A stretch of DNA of 64,000 nt from Amoebidium appalachense (Eukaryota; Ichthyosporea), in the NCBI GenBank assembly GCA_963693365.1, contig CAVNZM010000005.1, positions 12,214,001 to 12,278,000 of the forward strand, written 5' to 3'. Positions 13,492 through 37,811 of this stretch are shown here, one piece after another (within the stretch, counting starts at the first letter, position 1; every line of letters begins with the position of its first letter). The position numbers were made by a program, and so were the translations under genes. The notes beneath the pieces were generated by a model, which was not told the DNA's origin, made no database searches, and worked only from the letters and a program-made list of their open reading frames with translations.

Positions 13492-13817
13492 GGGGGGGGG
13501 GGGAGGGAGGGAGGGAGGGAGGGAGGGAGGGGTTAGAATGTGGATCAGAGCTCATACTCATGCTCAAGGGAGGGGAGGGAAAGGGGGACAGGAGGGGGGG
13601 GGGGGGGGGGGGGGGATCACATATCACAAAACGGGGTATTGACGCAACACAGAACGTGTTAAACATAATCTAAGATGCAACATGCACCATACAGAGTGAG
13701 GTTGTAGCAGCGGTAATGTGTTTGTGTGTGTCGTTTGTGCCTGCACATGTCTATGTGGGCAACGTGGTAGAAAATGTGGTACACATACAGGCATGCATGT
13801 GTGGGTGTCTGTGTCTC

Positions 13818-13858
<41 letters not shown>

Positions 13859-14105
13859 ACGCTTGGGTGTGTGCCTGCGCGTGCGGGCTCGCGTGCATGC
13901 AGGCGGGCGGGGGGAAGTGTGTGTGTGTGTGCTGACCGGACAGGGAGGAGGGTAAGGTGGGAAGGGAGGAGGCAAGGGGGGGGAGGGGGGGGGGGGGGAG
14001 GGGAGGAGGAGGGCAAATTCTGTTACCTGCTTGAAGCCTGTGCCTTTGTAGAGGATGGGGGCACTGACAGAGCCAACTACCACCTCAAGTGCACCGCTGA
14101 TATCC

Positions 14106-14161
<56 letters not shown>

Positions 14162-14426
14162 CGCGCGCGTGTGTGTGTGTGCACGTATGGGTCCGTGAGT
14201 AATACCCAAGGGTGAGTGAGCAAATGAGTGTAGAGGGAATGGTTCATCTACATTGTATCCCAACCCCACCCCCACCCCACCCCACCCGTCACGCAACCAC
14301 ATACAAACTTTCTCTCTCTCTCTTCTCTCTATCACTCCTTCCCACACAGCCACCTTTCTACAAACTAACAGGCACACTCTTTCGCCCATACAACAAATCC
14401 ATCCACCCACCCTCCAACCCCCCCCC

Positions 14427-14468
<42 letters not shown>

Positions 14469-14877
14469 ACACACACACCACCACCACCACCCTCCCCCCA
14501 ACACATTCAACCTTTTAAACCATCCCCCTTCACACTCCCCCCCAAAACTCACCCATGCACACACCCACTCATCCACCCATCCCCCCCGCCCCCCTTCCCC
14601 CCCCCCCCCCCCCCAAAAAAAAAAATCCATCAAACCATCCCCCCCCCCCCCCCCCCCCCAAAACAAACACACACACGCACACACACACACACGCACGCAC
14701 GCACGCACACACACACATCCACACACACACCTGCCACACATGTAGCTGTACCGTCATCCTTTGCATCTGCACTGAAAAAGTCCACAAGGGTGGCCTCAGA
14801 GCTGTCGGTCTGGAATCCACCGTGCCGTGCAAGATCCACAAAGACCGACCCTGGAAAAGGGAAAGGAGTGGACGTGT

Positions 14878-14973
<96 letters not shown>

Positions 14974-15134
14974 AGGGAGGGTGTGTGTGTGTTTTACTGA
15001 TTTTAAACGACACAGAAGGAAAGAGAAAGCACGGAGTTGGGAGCGTGTGGGAGAGAGAGAGGGAGAGAGACTGTGTGTAATAATGAGGGGGGGAGAGAGA
15101 GAGAGAGAAGAGATAGAGAGAGAGGGAGAGATGA

Positions 15135-15174
<40 letters not shown>

Positions 15175-15485
15175 TGTGTGTGTGTGTGTGTGTTTGCGCG
15201 AGAAGGGGGGGGGGGGGGGGGGGGAGGGGGGGGGGAAGAGACAGTGAGTGTGAGAAAGAGAGAGAGAGTTTGTGTGTGAGTATGTGCATGTGTGTCTAGA
15301 TAGATAGAGTACGAAAGAGAGAGACAGACAGTATGAGCGAAAGGATGTGTGTGTGGGTGGATAGGTGCCTGTGTGCCCGCCCGCGCATGCGTACTCACAA
15401 GATCCAAACATACACGGCAAGATATAACTTGTAGGGAACTGTGTGAGCGTTTAGGTGTGAGCGCGCGAGTCTGTGTGTGCCTATG

Positions 15486-15519
<34 letters not shown>

Positions 15520-16553
15520 AATTTGTGTGTGGTTGGTGTGTGTATGTGTGCGTGCGTGCATGCATATGTGCATGCCTGTGTAGTGAATTCCTCCTGCGCA
15601 CGCGCACACGTGTGTGGGTGTGCGCAAATGCAGACACCAAAAAAAGAAACAGAATGCTAGCGTTGCAAATGTTGACACCCTGTGTCTCGTGGTCTTGTGC
15701 TTTGAACTGGTGTGAACAAGAAAGAGAGGCCAAGCAATCAGTTAACATTGTGTTTATTGCATGGATACTGTTGAAGCTATATCATTCATTATGTCCCTTT
15801 CTCTCTCTCTCAGTTTGGGTGTGTGATTGTACATGTGCGCGCTTGCCTCTGTGTTCGTAAACAGGCGCGCGTGTGGGTGTGCGTGCGTGCGTGTGTGTGT
15901 GGCATACAGGAGCCAACAAGCAGTTTACACAACCTCCCCCTCACCCTCCCCCCTCCTCCCCCCAAGGGCCTACAGCCAAACACATGCTTCCTTGCAATTC
16001 CTTCCCCCCTACACACAATACCTGAACCTCTGCCTTGCAATCCCACCCCCCTCCCCTCCACCCCCCTCCAAGCATGCACACACCAACAGCCAACCACACG
16101 CATACGCACCCACCTTCCAACCAGTAACCCCCCCCCCCCCCCCCCCCCCCTCCTCCCCCCCTCCACCCCCACCCCCCCCACCCCCACACACCCACACACC
16201 TGGGTTTGGTGCACCAGCAGCAAGCACGTTACCACCATCATCCATAAACTTCATAATCTTCTCCACATTCAGCGATCCACCGAGACCTGCAAGAGAGGAA
16301 AGTGAGAATAAACCCCTAAAAGAAAAACCTGTATACAAACTGAACCTGTGTGGGGTTAGATTTTTTATGTCACTGTATGTGGAAGAGAAAGAACAAAAGC
16401 CGCTACATGAAAGGAGTAAAAAAAAATAAAAAATTAAAAGAGTAAAAAACAACATGAGAGTCGACAGAAAAACACGGGCATATGGGTGGTGTGGCACAGC
16501 AATTCCACACAAAGCTTACAGAGTTAATATTCATTAGAAGAAATCATCAAACT

Positions 16554-16588
<35 letters not shown>

Positions 16589-16613
16589 CACACACTTCAC
16601 GGGCGCCTTCAAA

Positions 16614-16660
<47 letters not shown>

Positions 16661-17788
16661 AAAAAAAAAAAAGAAACGACCTGAAGTCCTACAGAGGCAC
16701 ACAGCCCCACAGAAACACGCACAGATGCACACATTCATAAGCTCACTCATAACATTAGAGGCACACCACAATACAATCACATAGCATCTAACTACATCCA
16801 AACAAGGGGGGAAAGGGGAGGGGTTGGGGTGAGGAGGGGAGGGAGGTGGGGGGGGGGGGGGGGGGGGGGGGTACAATGACATGCAAGACACGGTGCGGGG
16901 TATAGAATCTCACACGACCCTGGAGGAAGGGGAAAAGGGGGGAGGAAGGGGGGAAGAAGGGGGGGGAGGGGGGGGGGGTTTACTTGTTGCTTCCGGGGCC
17001 ATAACGATCAAATTGTCGTAAGCCCTCTCACCGTAACTGTAGACATCGTTTGTTCTGTCCTTCACAGTTTTGAATGTAATGCTGTGGCCCCGCTCTGCAC
17101 AAAAAAAAAAAAAAAAAAAAAAAAAACTGGTCAGAAAACTTCATGGGAACGTGGACAGGTGGGGTTGGAAAGAAGAGAAAGCCGAGGGGGGGAAAGGGGA
17201 TAACATAACCTGTGGACACAAAAGGCCGGATTGTTTCCTCTTCATGTGTTCTTTTATACATCGTCACTTCAACTTTGAAAACTTTTTTAGCTTGATGTTT
17301 GCTCTTATGATTGCTATTATTGGGCGGAGGGCTCATGAAGTAATATTAGGAACCTGGTTGTCTCTTAATGTGAACCTCTCAACTGTGTGTTCTTACATAA
17401 GTTTTAAAACAACAACTGTCGCGTGCCCGCTTTTCTCAATGCCCTTTGGACAGGCAGCCAGGTATGCTTGTGTTCGTGCGTGCAGGGCCGGGGGCAGAGG
17501 GGGGAGGGGGGGGGGGGGGGAGCGAGGGGGTTAGGGGCCGAGAGGGGGGGGGGGGGGGAAGGGAAGCAGGGGGGAAAGGGGAGGGGGGGGAGGGACGGGG
17601 GTCCGGGGGGGGAGGGGGGTGGAGGGGGGGGAGGGGGGGAGGGGGGGGGTGGATATACCTTCGAGTGCCTTGAAAAACTTTGAGTGTGAGGTTTTGACGG
17701 CATCGCTGGAAAGAACAGCCAAAGTCTTGGCACCTTCCGTCACAGCACCGGCCACAAGGGCAAGGCACAGGCCCACCTGGGGGAGCAT
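10174..17788 (-). CDS. DDOST: Oligosaccharyltransferase 48-kDa subunit (OST48/DDOST/WBP1)
   Basis: Nine exons rebuild one frame of 427 residues: 17659-17788, 16984-17094, 16200-16286, 14731-14850, 14027-14106, 13127-13344, 12243-12387, 11308-11493 and 10174-10380, all with GT..AG ends and matching phases. The product is the non-catalytic subunit of the ER complex that N-glycosylates nascent proteins. Family marks in order are a signal peptide (MLPQVGLCLALVAGAVTEG), KTLAVLSSD, SITFKTVKD followed by YGERAYDNLIVMAP, IVIGAMQARNSARLLLVGS, KWTFREKAVLRA, GKWVPYNGRTDM, the hallmark FRLPDVYGLFTFK, and the C-terminal AYPYYVSAFSMIGGVYLLSF membrane helix with a short Lys-rich cytosolic tail (KQKKD). Length is close to animal and plant homologues (about 430-456). 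The ATG is in a perfect GCCACCATG context directly after CAG and (CA)n, so a 5'UTR intron may end there. Introns are filled with GT, CT, G and C tracts. Confidence 0.95.
10383..10465. repeat. (GT)n abutting an acceptor site of the DDOST gene
   Basis: About 41 GT units on plus; on the coding strand this is (CA)n running directly into the CAG of the last exon (exon starts at 10380). Confidence 0.95.
10801..11085 (+). repeat. Repeat R1, long copy in DDOST intron 8
   Basis: It follows a G-run, starts TTTGAATGCGGAACACAGTA, has AGTATGCGTCATAAGCAGAG and CCCATCCTCAGGGAGGGCCC, then CTGAGTTTCGACC and TCTTGATCAAAGACGAGCAG. It is antisense to DDOST. A shorter R1-like segment lies at 10633-10770. Confidence 0.75.
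11683..11878. repeat. (CT)n, C-run, (CT)n, T-run, G-run composite
   Basis: Located in DDOST intron 7. A (CT)n of about 40 units is followed by C-, T- and then G-homopolymers without unique sequence between them. Confidence 0.9.
14880..14972. repeat. (GT)n microsatellite, DDOST intron 3
   Basis: About 46 uninterrupted GT units, followed by GA-rich repeats to about 15275. Confidence 0.95.
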
Positions 17789-17794
17789 GGTGGC

Positions 17795-17826
<32 letters not shown>

Positions 17827-17842
17827 GTGTGTGTGTATGTGT

Positions 17843-17913
<71 letters not shown>

Positions 17914-18310
17914 CGCAAGTAATGAATGAATTAGTGTTTGGCATTCCCGTACCTGTGCACGACGCCAAATTCATAGGGTGGTGGATTGGTGGTCCGTTTA
18001 GGTGTGTTAAAGAAAGAGAAAAGAAAATACTTTGACTTGTCCACTTAAAGTAATAGGATAGACGTGATCCTTGTCATAGGCAGACGACACCAACCACACG
18101 AGACTCTATTGCAAGCACAGAATATTTTGCGCATTACAGCAATACAAGTAAACCTCGTAGGCGAGTGACATGCTTGTGTGTCTCTGTTCTTAGAGCACCA
18201 CACTGCACATATCTGTCTCCCGCCCCTTCTGTTTCGGTCTACACATGTAATACATGCATTGCGTCAAGTCTGTTCAAGTATGCTCAACGGCCTGTAAATC
18301 GTGTGTGAGT

Positions 18311-18374
<64 letters not shown>

Positions 18375-19679
18375 GTGTGTGTGTGCACGCTGGCATGCAC
18401 GCAAGCACACGTGAGCGTGTGCACGTCAGGTAGTACCAAGCAACAGTGTGTTTGTATGAGCCGGGAAGGGGTTGTGGCCAGCGCACCATATGTGGGGCCA
18501 GTGCGCCGTATGTGTGCCATGTATGTGCGTGTGTGATGTGTACGTGTGTGCGTGTGCACGTGTGTGTGCGTGTGTGTGCGCGCGCTTGTGTGCTGTGTGT
18601 GCCGGGGGTGTATGTTTGTGCATGCTCGTGAAAGAGTATGTAGTGTGTGTGTACGTGTGTATATATAGATGTGTGTGTGTGGTGCATTGAAAGTGTGTGT
18701 GTACGTGTATATATTGATGTGTGTGTGTGGTGTCTACACATAAGCTCCCTCGTTTAGATGTATGGTCTTTGTTTCTCAACATCTTTTGCCTAGTCGATGC
18801 CTCCGCTATATATGCACGCTGATCAGATTTAGGCGAGACGTTGGCACACCTCTCTCTCGTTACTGGACCCTCAAAGAACGAACATGCCAAGAACTGCTCT
18901 CGTCTATCGTAATCCTAGAGTCGATGTGACTTAACAAGAGCCGAAAAGACCCACTTAGCCTCCGTTCAAAAGCCAAAGTGTCCGCATGACAAACGATAAC
19001 TCACCTCGTAATGTAAAGCGAGAACTAAACTGATAGCCCACGCTGATGTTTCCTTCGCTTTTCAGTCTACTACTCCCTCCCTCAACCTCAGACTGTCCAA
19101 AAATTCCGGTTGCCAGGGTTTATTTGGTGGTGCCCCGCTGTGATTGGCTCAACTGAGCCCGCCTTGAATTATTGATAAAAATAGAAAGCCAATCAAACGT
19201 TTTTTATCATATCTTTTGAATTGCCGAAAAGTACAGGATTGTCTGTGTGTCTCGGCAAGAATCCTGCATGATCCGTTATGTCATTGTCCCAGCTGCTAGC
19301 GCTAGGCACCTGAGAAAAGAGGACACCTTAGCTTTCGTTGTATTTTTATTATCCGTTTCTATAGCCGCTGATGATGATGTGCCAAAAATACGAAGTCGAG
19401 AGAAGCATGAGTGTATGTTGAATTCAGTGGATGTGGCCATGCACCTGCATGCGGAGATACTACTGGACAGTGCCTGCACGTGCCATGTCCGTGTCGACAT
19501 CACGGTGACTGCACAGACACAGGAGCTAGGAACCCAAATGTGTAGGCGCAATCCCCCACACATCACATCATCTGAACAGCATTTTTCTGCAGACCTTCAC
19601 TAATTTTCCATAAGCAAGGAAAGCGTTTATATATTTAGATCCAGAGCGTAGCTTGCATAGGCCACAGCTATGAGATTTG

Positions 19680-19755
19680 GCGACGGCTTGGGGACTCGAA
19701 CCTCAATCCTCACGGCTGTGAGCTGGGAGCTCTGACCGCTAAGCTACAATAAAAG
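19680..19755 (-). ncRNA. tRNA-like sequence with Pol III A and B boxes (degenerate)
   Basis: On the minus strand TAGCTTAGCGG (19746-19736) is a perfect A box (TRGCNNAGYGG). GGTTCGAGTCC (19702-19692) is a perfect B box. The 33-nt spacing is that of an intronless tRNA. A four-pair D stem forms and the anticodon loop reads CTCACAG (U33 present, CAC = Val). However, the anticodon stem has two mismatches, the T stem one, and no acceptor stem can be drawn, so this looks like a tRNA relic or the head of a tRNA-derived SINE rather than a working tRNA. Confidence 0.5.
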
Positions 19756-20450
19756 GTACGCGCGCTGATGGCTGATCCCATCATGCGACTTTTGTTCCAT
19801 TCGAGTAATCAAGTACATAGCGTATACAGAGCGGATCTGTATGTAAGCGGGCACGCAAACGGCGCGAGTTTACATGGGGTTGGGAAACAGGGAAACAAGG
19901 AAACGTTCATTTTTCCTTTTTCTGAAGTGATATCGACACAGAACAATGTCACCAAGGGGGAAAAGCCGAAAAGCGACCGACTTTACTGTGTATATATTTC
20001 ATATTTTGTTAACACTCTACTACGGTAGACACTTGACACCCTTTTGAAAACACCTCATTCATGGCACTCGCAAGTGTATAACACCTAAATACATATTACC
20101 TTCCTGTAGAACTGGTCTTTCTCTAGCTGATGGTATTATTGATCAATTACCACGCTTTTACTGTACACGTGCTATACAGTGGAGATCTAATAAGTATAAG
20201 GTGGCATCATTTGCATGCCCAAACAACACACACACACACCAGTTTAACCGGTCATGTATCGCCAAATGTAGTTTGATAGACCACATAATACCGCAACACA
20301 CACACGTCACATTCACAACAGACACCCAGAAAGATAGCCTACCTGTAAATTACAACATCCTTGATTTTATACTAAACACGCGTAACTACGACCTGTTTAT
20401 TAGATGTATTGATTGGCTTGAGAAACACATCACTACAAAATTATAGCGCA

Positions 20451-20517
<67 letters not shown>

Positions 20518-20549
20518 CCAGCTGATACCGAGTGTCCCGAGGGGAGCCC

Positions 20550-20599
<50 letters not shown>

Positions 20600-20704
20600 G
20601 GGGAACCCCAACTAATTGATTTCTCCTTGTAGTCTTTATGGTGTCTCGTAGAGAAAGTAAACCCTGATATATAGTCACCACCCGACATCTATGTACGTGA
20701 TCAT

Positions 20705-20795
20705 GATATACCGCTGAGGGGATATTCCGAGCAAAACCCCCCCCCATACCTGAGACTGGCTCTCTTTGCCTCGAGTAAACAGCGTAAACCCCTTA
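20705..20795 (+). repeat. Repeat R2 copy
   Basis: Contains ATACCTGAGACTGGCTCTCT and TTGCCTCGAGTAAACAGCGT followed by AAACCCC. It recurs at 29270-29355 and, reversed, at 59105-59170. Confidence 0.75.
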
Positions 20796-20910
20796 TGTAT
20801 ATATTCCTACTTTTTTGGTGTTTTATTATTTCTTTGACACTCACCTACGGTAGATGCTTGAAACCTTTAAAAAGATCTCTTTCTTATTCATCGTGTGAAA
20901 TCCTTTCGAA

Positions 20911-21405
20911 CTACGAACTCTTCTTTGCCATTTGCACTGAATTTGCCAGCACCTGTCCTACCGTTCTCACTGCCGCAAGGATGACCCCGACGGTCACAGC
21001 AAGAACACACGAGGGTGCCATGGATGTCGGCGGGCGGATGAGTTCCAAATATAGAAAGTAGCCAACTGCAGCACATCCAACGACGGAGAGGCCCTGGAAA
21101 ACTTTCATAAGGCCGTCGTTTTTCTTGGATAGGCTCCGGTGTCCAAGAAACCACGTCGCAGCGAAAAACGCAACTGTGGCCCAGCCGAAAGGCATCGTTT
21201 CAAGTGTGTTTTCCTTGGCAAGAATGTAAGGTTTGCCGAGAAAATAGAAAGTGTTACCTACAATGGCAATAAGATATGTGCGAAGCATGGCTTGGAGTTT
21301 TGCCCGTGCAAGGGCGGCCGCTTGAAACCTGCTTTCAACAACATGGCGACTCTTGAAGTCGGCACCATCTGTGCCCGTTGGGCGAATTCCCTTTGAGCTG
21401 TCCAT
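20911..21405 (-). CDS. Four-helix membrane protein of unknown family (164 aa)
   Basis: From the ATG at 21405 the frame gives 164 residues and a TAG stop. After a soluble N-terminus of about 45 residues there are four hydrophobic segments: around LRTYLIAIVGNTFYFLG, WATVAFFAATWFLG, GLSVVGCAAVGYFLYLELI and SCVLAVTVGVILAAVRTVG. The C-terminus ends KKSS. The frame stays open upstream to 21714, but that part is full of histidine/threonine from a (CA)n tract, so I take the internal ATG as the start. It is a small integral membrane protein with no motif that names a family. Upstream sequence has a GT-rich tract but no clear TATA. Confidence 0.55.
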   Translation of the reverse strand: MDSSKGIRPTGTDGADFKSRHVVESRFQAAALARAKLQAMLRTYLIAIVGNTFYFLGKPYILAKENTLETMPFGWATVAFFAATWFLGHRSLSKKNDGLMKVFQGLSVVGCAAVGYFLYLELIRPPTSMAPSCVLAVTVGVILAAVRTVGQVLANSVQMAKKSS

Positions 21406-21962
21406 GTTTTTGAGTGCAGTGGAGAGCAGTGGCAAGTATCCAAGTGTGTCATGCGTATGTCGTGAGGTTTTGTGACGTTTACTCGCTCGTGCACGGCCAA
21501 AGCAACGTGTGTGTGTGTGTGTGTTCGTGAGGTTACAGTAATAAACTGTGTGCCAGAGACACTCTATATCATGATATGCATCCATCAAGGATGCACAACT
21601 TCTTCGGAACTCAAAGTTTCGCCACCAAGGCTTCCTATTTCGCGCCAAACTTTCGCACCATGGTGACAGGTTCGGGTCGAGACCAGATGACATTCGGGTT
21701 CTACATGGCGACACAGGTCACTACACCGCACACACCCCTGGCCGCTATCCGGCACATGTTACATCTGTACGTGACAACATGGCTGGCGCCTTGCGAATAG
21801 GCTTATTAAGGACGGGTTCAGAGTCGCGCAGCAGCAAGCTTTTTCTTCATTTCTTTTATGTCATTTTGTTTCTGTAATTTTCTTTTTCCCTTTTTTTTTT
21901 TTTTTTTTTTTTTGTTGTTGTTGTTGTTGTACATGTTGTTGTAGTTTTTTTTTTTTTTTTTT

Positions 21963-22029
<67 letters not shown>

Positions 22030-23146
22030 GGGGGGGTCGGGCGGGCCCGGAGGAGGAGCAGGCTCAAGTTCTTCTTTGATGCACATGTACAGCTATTAGC
22101 CCGTGCTGCTAGTAATATCGGTGGCGGTGCACTATTTGAAATCAATTGTAATGTGCACGTCAGTGGTGCTTGTGGCTTCACCACCGGTACCAGTGGTTGC
22201 AGGGCCCCACGGCCGCGTGTGGGAACATGTGACTGAGCGTGTGTGTGTGTGTTTTCAAAAAAACGGGGGGGGGGGGGGGGGGGGGGTCGGGGGGACGGGC
22301 GTGTGCTTTTGCGGTAATGGCAATGGAGGAGGCCAGGGGATCCGGAAAGGCCGGGGAGGAATTGAACCAACGAATGTAACCGGGAGGCTTTCAGTGTCCG
22401 ACTCGAATCCGGATCCCCCGAATTCGATTTGTGAACTTTCTACTTAATTGCCGAGGGACTCATATTACCTGCATGCCATGTAAAGTGCCATGCATATGCT
22501 AAATTTCGTTGTTTTGCCAAGTGTATTCCTGTATGTAACACAACACACTGACATATCATAATCATAATGACACATCCTCAACCGGCTGACTTTTTAAAAA
22601 ATATCAAATATTAATGCATCTCCAACCAAAAACACCGTCGCTCTAAGGCCCAGCCCATCTCGAGACTTACTTAAAAATTATCAAATATTCATGCATCTTC
22701 AACCAAAAACACCGTCGCTCTAAGGCCCAGCCCATCTCAGAGTCGCATATGATATGTACATGTAGGTTCCATCACGACCTGTCAGGCTTTATGACGTATA
22801 TAAATGCTTGTGAAATCAAATGTCACCGGATTCGTATTCTACACCTTCACATGCATGGGGCCAGATGCCATCTGCTAACACCTGGTTCTATTCTACGTGC
22901 GACAAACATTCGTTAAATGATTTGATCCATCATATAAATATATACACATCATAAGCATAATCACACAAAATCAGTACACTGATTATCATTCCCCCAAAGC
23001 CACGTAACAAAAATTTAACAAAACATCTTTCGTAGAGATTTAATGCTCAATTCACAAGCACACGCCTCACACACAAGCTACACGCACGCGCGCGCACACA
23101 CACACACGCACACACACTGAGTCTCACCACCTTTTAAAACTCCCCC
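21406..23146. other. Spacer with T/G composite tract and tandem repeat
   Basis: A T-run with TTG units then a G-run occupies 21891-22027. A second G-run is at 22265-22287. A perfect inverted GGGGATCCGG pair lies around 22336 and 22410. A 77-bp tandem repeat is at 22590-22742. The remainder is unique and AT-rich, with no supported gene. Confidence 0.5.
22590..22742. repeat. 77-bp tandem repeat, two copies
   Basis: Each copy contains TCAAATATT, ATGCATCT and ACCAAAAACACCGTCGCTCT followed by AAGGCCCAGCCCATCTC. The period measured between the TCAAATATT positions is 77. Confidence 0.8.
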
Positions 23147-35903
<12,757 letters not shown>

Positions 35904-36537
35904 GTTGTCCTCTGTTCGCTGTGCGATTACATGGCAAGAACGGTGCTGAGTAATGCTCAACAAGAAAAGACCTGCGTTTGCAGCTTGTATAGTTGTTGAG
36001 GCTTACACCTGAAAACACTTTAGAGCGAATTCTTTTTGTGCAAAATACATCATCCTACGGTGCTTGCGCCCCTCTCCTGCCTTGCATCTTCCATGCATAA
36101 TTACAAGCCGTGTAACGTCAAGGCCTCCTACTTGACGTGGATTGTCACCTCCCCACATCAGATGCCCCAAACTCACCGTGTCGAATCTGTAGATCTACGT
36201 TGGAACGCAATTTAGCATAGATGTCCTGTGTTGATTGGTTTCCAGCCTATTTTAATGGAATGTGTGGACATAATGGTGACGTAACAAAACCTCGGGAGAA
36301 TCGATTGGCACTGAACTCCGAGGCTGCAAGGGACTCGTTCCGAAGTCGTGACTCTTCTATTTCAGAACTAGGGTGGCGTGGTGTGTGTGTGTGTGTGTGC
36401 GTGTGTGTGTGCGTGCATGCGTTCATGCGCGCGCGTGTGTGTGTGCGTGCGTGTGTGTGCGTGTGTGTGCGTGGGTGGATGTGCGTGTGCGGGCGTTTAG
36501 TGTGTGAGACTCGAGCGTGTGCATGGCATGGCCCGGT

Positions 36538-36628
<91 letters not shown>

Positions 36629-36639
36629 TTGTGTGTGTA

Positions 36640-36704
<65 letters not shown>
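36538..36704. repeat. (GT)n microsatellite, about 80 units
   Basis: Nearly perfect GT array with a few interruptions (GTGTGCGTTTG, TATTTG). Confidence 0.95.
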
Positions 36705-36707
<3 letters not shown>

Positions 36708-37126
36708 TGTGTGTGTGTTTGTGTGTAACTGTGTGTGTTTGTGTGTGCGTGTGTGCGCGTAACAGTGTGTGTGTGTGTGTGTGCGTGTGTGGGTGGGTGG
36801 TGGGTGTGCACGTGTGTGTGTGTGCACACACGTGTGTGTGTGGGGGGGGGGGGGGGGGGGGGGAGGGGAGGGGAGGAAGGAGGGGGGGGGGGGGGGGGGG
36901 GGGGGGGGAGGGGGGGATAATATTTTGGGGGGGGAAATTACCACCTCCTAGTTGTTCCGGGCGTGGAGTCCCGTCCCTCCTCCCCTCAAATCCCTCCTCC
37001 CCCCTCGAGTGCTGTTAGGACGCCCTTCCCCTAGCCCTCTAGGGCTTTTTTCCCTTAAGCATTTGGCCAGCATAGGGGAAGCCCGATTTTCCTTTTTTTT
37101 TTGTGGGGGGGAGGGGGGGAGGGGGG

Positions 37127-37475
37127 TTAGATCATTATCTACTATCCCCTAATCCTCCGAGTCCCCCCCTCCCCCTTCTCCCCCCTTCATGTAAATGTTC
37201 ACTCAAAGGAGGCGCGGGGGGGGGGGGGGGGGGGGGGGGGAGGGGGGGAATAGAACAGAGAGCTTCAAGGGAGGGAGGGGGGGGGGGGGGGGGGGAGGGG
37301 GGGGTTAGATCATTATCTACTATCCCCTAATCCTCCGAGTCCCCCCTCCCCCTTCTCCCCCCTTCATGTAAATGTTCACTCAAAGGAGGCGCGGGGGTGG
37401 GGGGGGGGGGGGGGGGGGGGGGGAGGGGAAGAGAACAGAGAGCTTCAAGGGAGGGAGGGGGGGGGGGGGGGGGGA
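37127..37475. repeat. Direct tandem duplication, unit about 177 bp
   Basis: TTAGATCATTATCTACTATC, CTTCATGTAAATGTTCACTC, AAAGGAGGCGCGGGGG and ACAGAGAGCTTCAAGGGAGG occur twice in the same order, starting near 37127 and 37305. Only the G-run lengths differ noticeably. Confidence 0.9.
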
Positions 37476-37577
37476 TGAGAAAAGCCCAGCCACATCGGCA
37501 GAGCCAACCTGCTCCGAGGTAAATTATTCTGAAAAAAGCAGAATTAATTTGCAAAAAGCTTAGTTATTCTGCTAAAA

Positions 37578-37811
37578 GCAGAATCATTCAGCAAGAGCAG
37601 AATTATTCTGCAAAAAGCAGGATTATTTTTCTAAATGCAAGTTTATTCTGCTGCTGTGGGCAGAATCATTCTGCCTCAGAGATTTGATTTTACAGAATTT
37701 GATTTTGATTTTGCAGAATAATTCTGCTCTCAGGGCAATAATTTTGCTTTTGCACAATAATTCGAAACTTTTGCAGGATGATTCTGCCTTTGCAGCTCAG
37801 AATAATTCTGC
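37578..37811. repeat. Cluster of six GCAGAATNATTCTGC-type palindromes
   Basis: 15-bp palindromes or one-off variants start at 37578, 37597, 37660, 37713, 37773 and 37797 (for example GCAGAATTATTCTGC at 37597 and GCAGAATAATTCTGC at 37713). Half sites fill the gaps. The surrounding 280 bp is AT-rich, unlike its neighbours. Confidence 0.85.

Larger units (their letters stand above)
17789..20910. other. Spacer with (GT)n tracts and a CCAAT-containing stretch
   Basis: (GT)n at 17808-17911 lies just 5' of the DDOST start. Further GT-rich sequence runs 18305-18740, including a direct duplication of about 45 bp (GTGTGTGTACGTGTGTATAT near 18648 and again near 18692). Around 19138-19195 there are a GATTGG and a CCAATCA box. 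A weak plus-strand frame (ATG about 19268 to 19603, about 111 aa, with a hydrophobic TLAFVVFLLSVSIA segment) has no recognisable family and may be chance. A tRNA-like segment is at 19680-19755. (CA)n and an A-run occupy 20455-20600. Confidence 0.5.

Noticed and set aside
22330-22440. Possible tRNA on minus, with GGTTCAATTCC resembling a B box and flanking GGATCCGG inverted pair
   Set aside because: No A box at the right distance and the T stem does not pair; kept only as a note in the spacer entry.
37578-37811. CRISPR array
   Set aside because: The units are palindromes with irregular spacing in a eukaryotic genome; there are no regular repeats and spacers.
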